Source of the DNA: Adiantum capillus-veneris
Lineage: Eukaryota > Streptophyta > Polypodiopsida > Polypodiales > Pteridaceae
DNA: 64,000 nucleotides
Assembly: GCA_014529385.2 (NCBI GenBank)
Contig: CM043945.1
Span: 98,863,463-98,927,462, forward strand
Reading direction: 5' to 3'
Under the pieces are notes generated by a model. It saw only the letters and a program-made list of their open reading frames with translations, did no database searches and was not told where the DNA came from. The position numbers were made by a program, and so were the translations under genes. Positions 63,230 through 64,000 of this stretch are shown here, one piece after another; positions within the stretch are counted from its first letter, which is position 1, and every line of letters begins with the position of its first letter.

Positions 63230-64000
63230 AAATCCTCCTTGCTATATTAATGGAAGCAAGGTTGGAAATTATGGTGGATCTTGAAACCAAAGCATCCTTG
63301 CTATATTAGAGCATAGGTTGGACAAGTGGTGGACCTAGTTGTAATAACCACTGCCACCTATCAACTACTATAGGACTATGCTTTCCAATGTCCAAGTATC
63401 CATTGAGGCTTTCAAGGTTGAACACGTGGTGGACCTTGAAACGAAAATCCCCTTTCTATATCAGAGCATAGCTTGGACAAGTGGTGGACCTAGTTATAAT
63501 GCCCAATATCCAAGGTGAAATACCTTAGGACCTTGCTACCTTGCTTGCCAATGTTTACGTAGCCCCTCATTTCTTTAATGGAAGCAAGGTTGGACAAGTG
63601 GTGGACCTTGAAACCAAAGCCTCTTTGCTATATGAGAGCATAGGTTAGACCTAGTTGTAATACCCACTGCCACCTATCAACTACTATAGGACTATGCTTT
63701 CCAATGTCCAAGTATCCCTTGAGTCTTGCAAGGTTGAACACGTGGTGGACCTTGAAACGAAAATCCCCTTTCTATATCAGAGCATAGCTTTGACAAGTGG
63801 TGGACCTAGTTATAATGCCCAATATCCAAGGTGAAATACCTTAGGACCTTTTTACCTTGCTTGCCAATGTTTACGTAGCTCCTCATTTCTTTAATGGAAG
63901 CAAGGTTGGACAAGTGGTGGACCTTGAAACCAAAGCCTCTTTGCTATATGAGAGCATAGGTTGGACCTAGTTGTTACACCCACTGCCACCTATCAACTAC
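63230..64000. repeat. 316-bp tandem repeat array running off the window
   Basis: CACTGCCACCTATCAACTAC occurs at 63349, 63665 and 63981, exactly 316 bp apart. Sub-repeats such as GGACAAGTGGTGGACC[TA] and TTGAAAC[CG]AAA recur within a unit. A partial related stretch starts near 63200. Few differences between units are seen by eye. Confidence 0.95.

Overview
This window is intergenic, transposon-dense nuclear DNA of a land plant with a large genome. It shows no prokaryotic operons and no intact host gene. The transposon families are plant-type: Ty3/gypsy (Tat-like and chromovirus-like), Ty1/copia, hAT with a DUF659-like transposase, and CACTA/TNP2. A broken histone H2B copy also has plant-type features. 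Long (GA)n, (CT)n and (CA)n tracts and the giant gypsy layout would suit a fern or another non-grass lineage, but this is a weak inference.

The main structure is a nest. A giant degraded Ty3/gypsy element (here X, + strand) begins with an LTR-like end near 4.1-5.37 kb and a tRNA-Asp-type PBS at 5375. Its pieces run 7.9-8.76 kb (gag start), 15.5-16.59 kb and 24.98-25.54 kb (gag core and zinc knuckles), 26.4-30.4 kb (protease, RT, RNase H, integrase) and 48.2-55.3 kb (integrase C-terminus, a second protease-like domain, and a long coiled-coil ORF). Three insertions split X. Gypsy Y (8760-15500, minus strand, short LTRs, chromodomain-like tail) carries a 1.2 kb internal inverted copy of its own leader and gag start. 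Gypsy Z (16590-24980, minus strand, about 1.15 kb LTRs, two RNase H domains) sits in gag. A hAT-like composite (30400-48193) sits in the integrase. At the Z and hAT sites the X reading frame resumes once the insertion and one target-site copy are ignored.

The hAT composite holds a decayed DUF659/BED/hAT-C transposase (minus strand). On the opposite strand are a degenerate protein-kinase-like ORF and a RING-like ORF. A CACTA remnant with TNP2 (about 31.56-36.19 kb) and a young copia element (42343-47520) are inserted in it. The copia LTRs are 227 bp and differ at 2 positions, its target duplication CCATG is perfect, and one TGA interrupts an otherwise open polyprotein.

The left flank (1-4 kb) holds microsatellites and an older gag remnant. 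The right flank (55.3-64 kb) holds small duplications, (CT)n fold-back units, the H2B pseudogene, a minus-strand DUF7869-like transposase-like gene broken by four in-frame stops, and a 316-bp tandem repeat that runs off the window. Almost every coding region is decayed. The most unusual items are the kinase/RING cassette inside the hAT element, the 295-bp palindrome arrays at both ends of X, and the protease-like module downstream of the X integrase.
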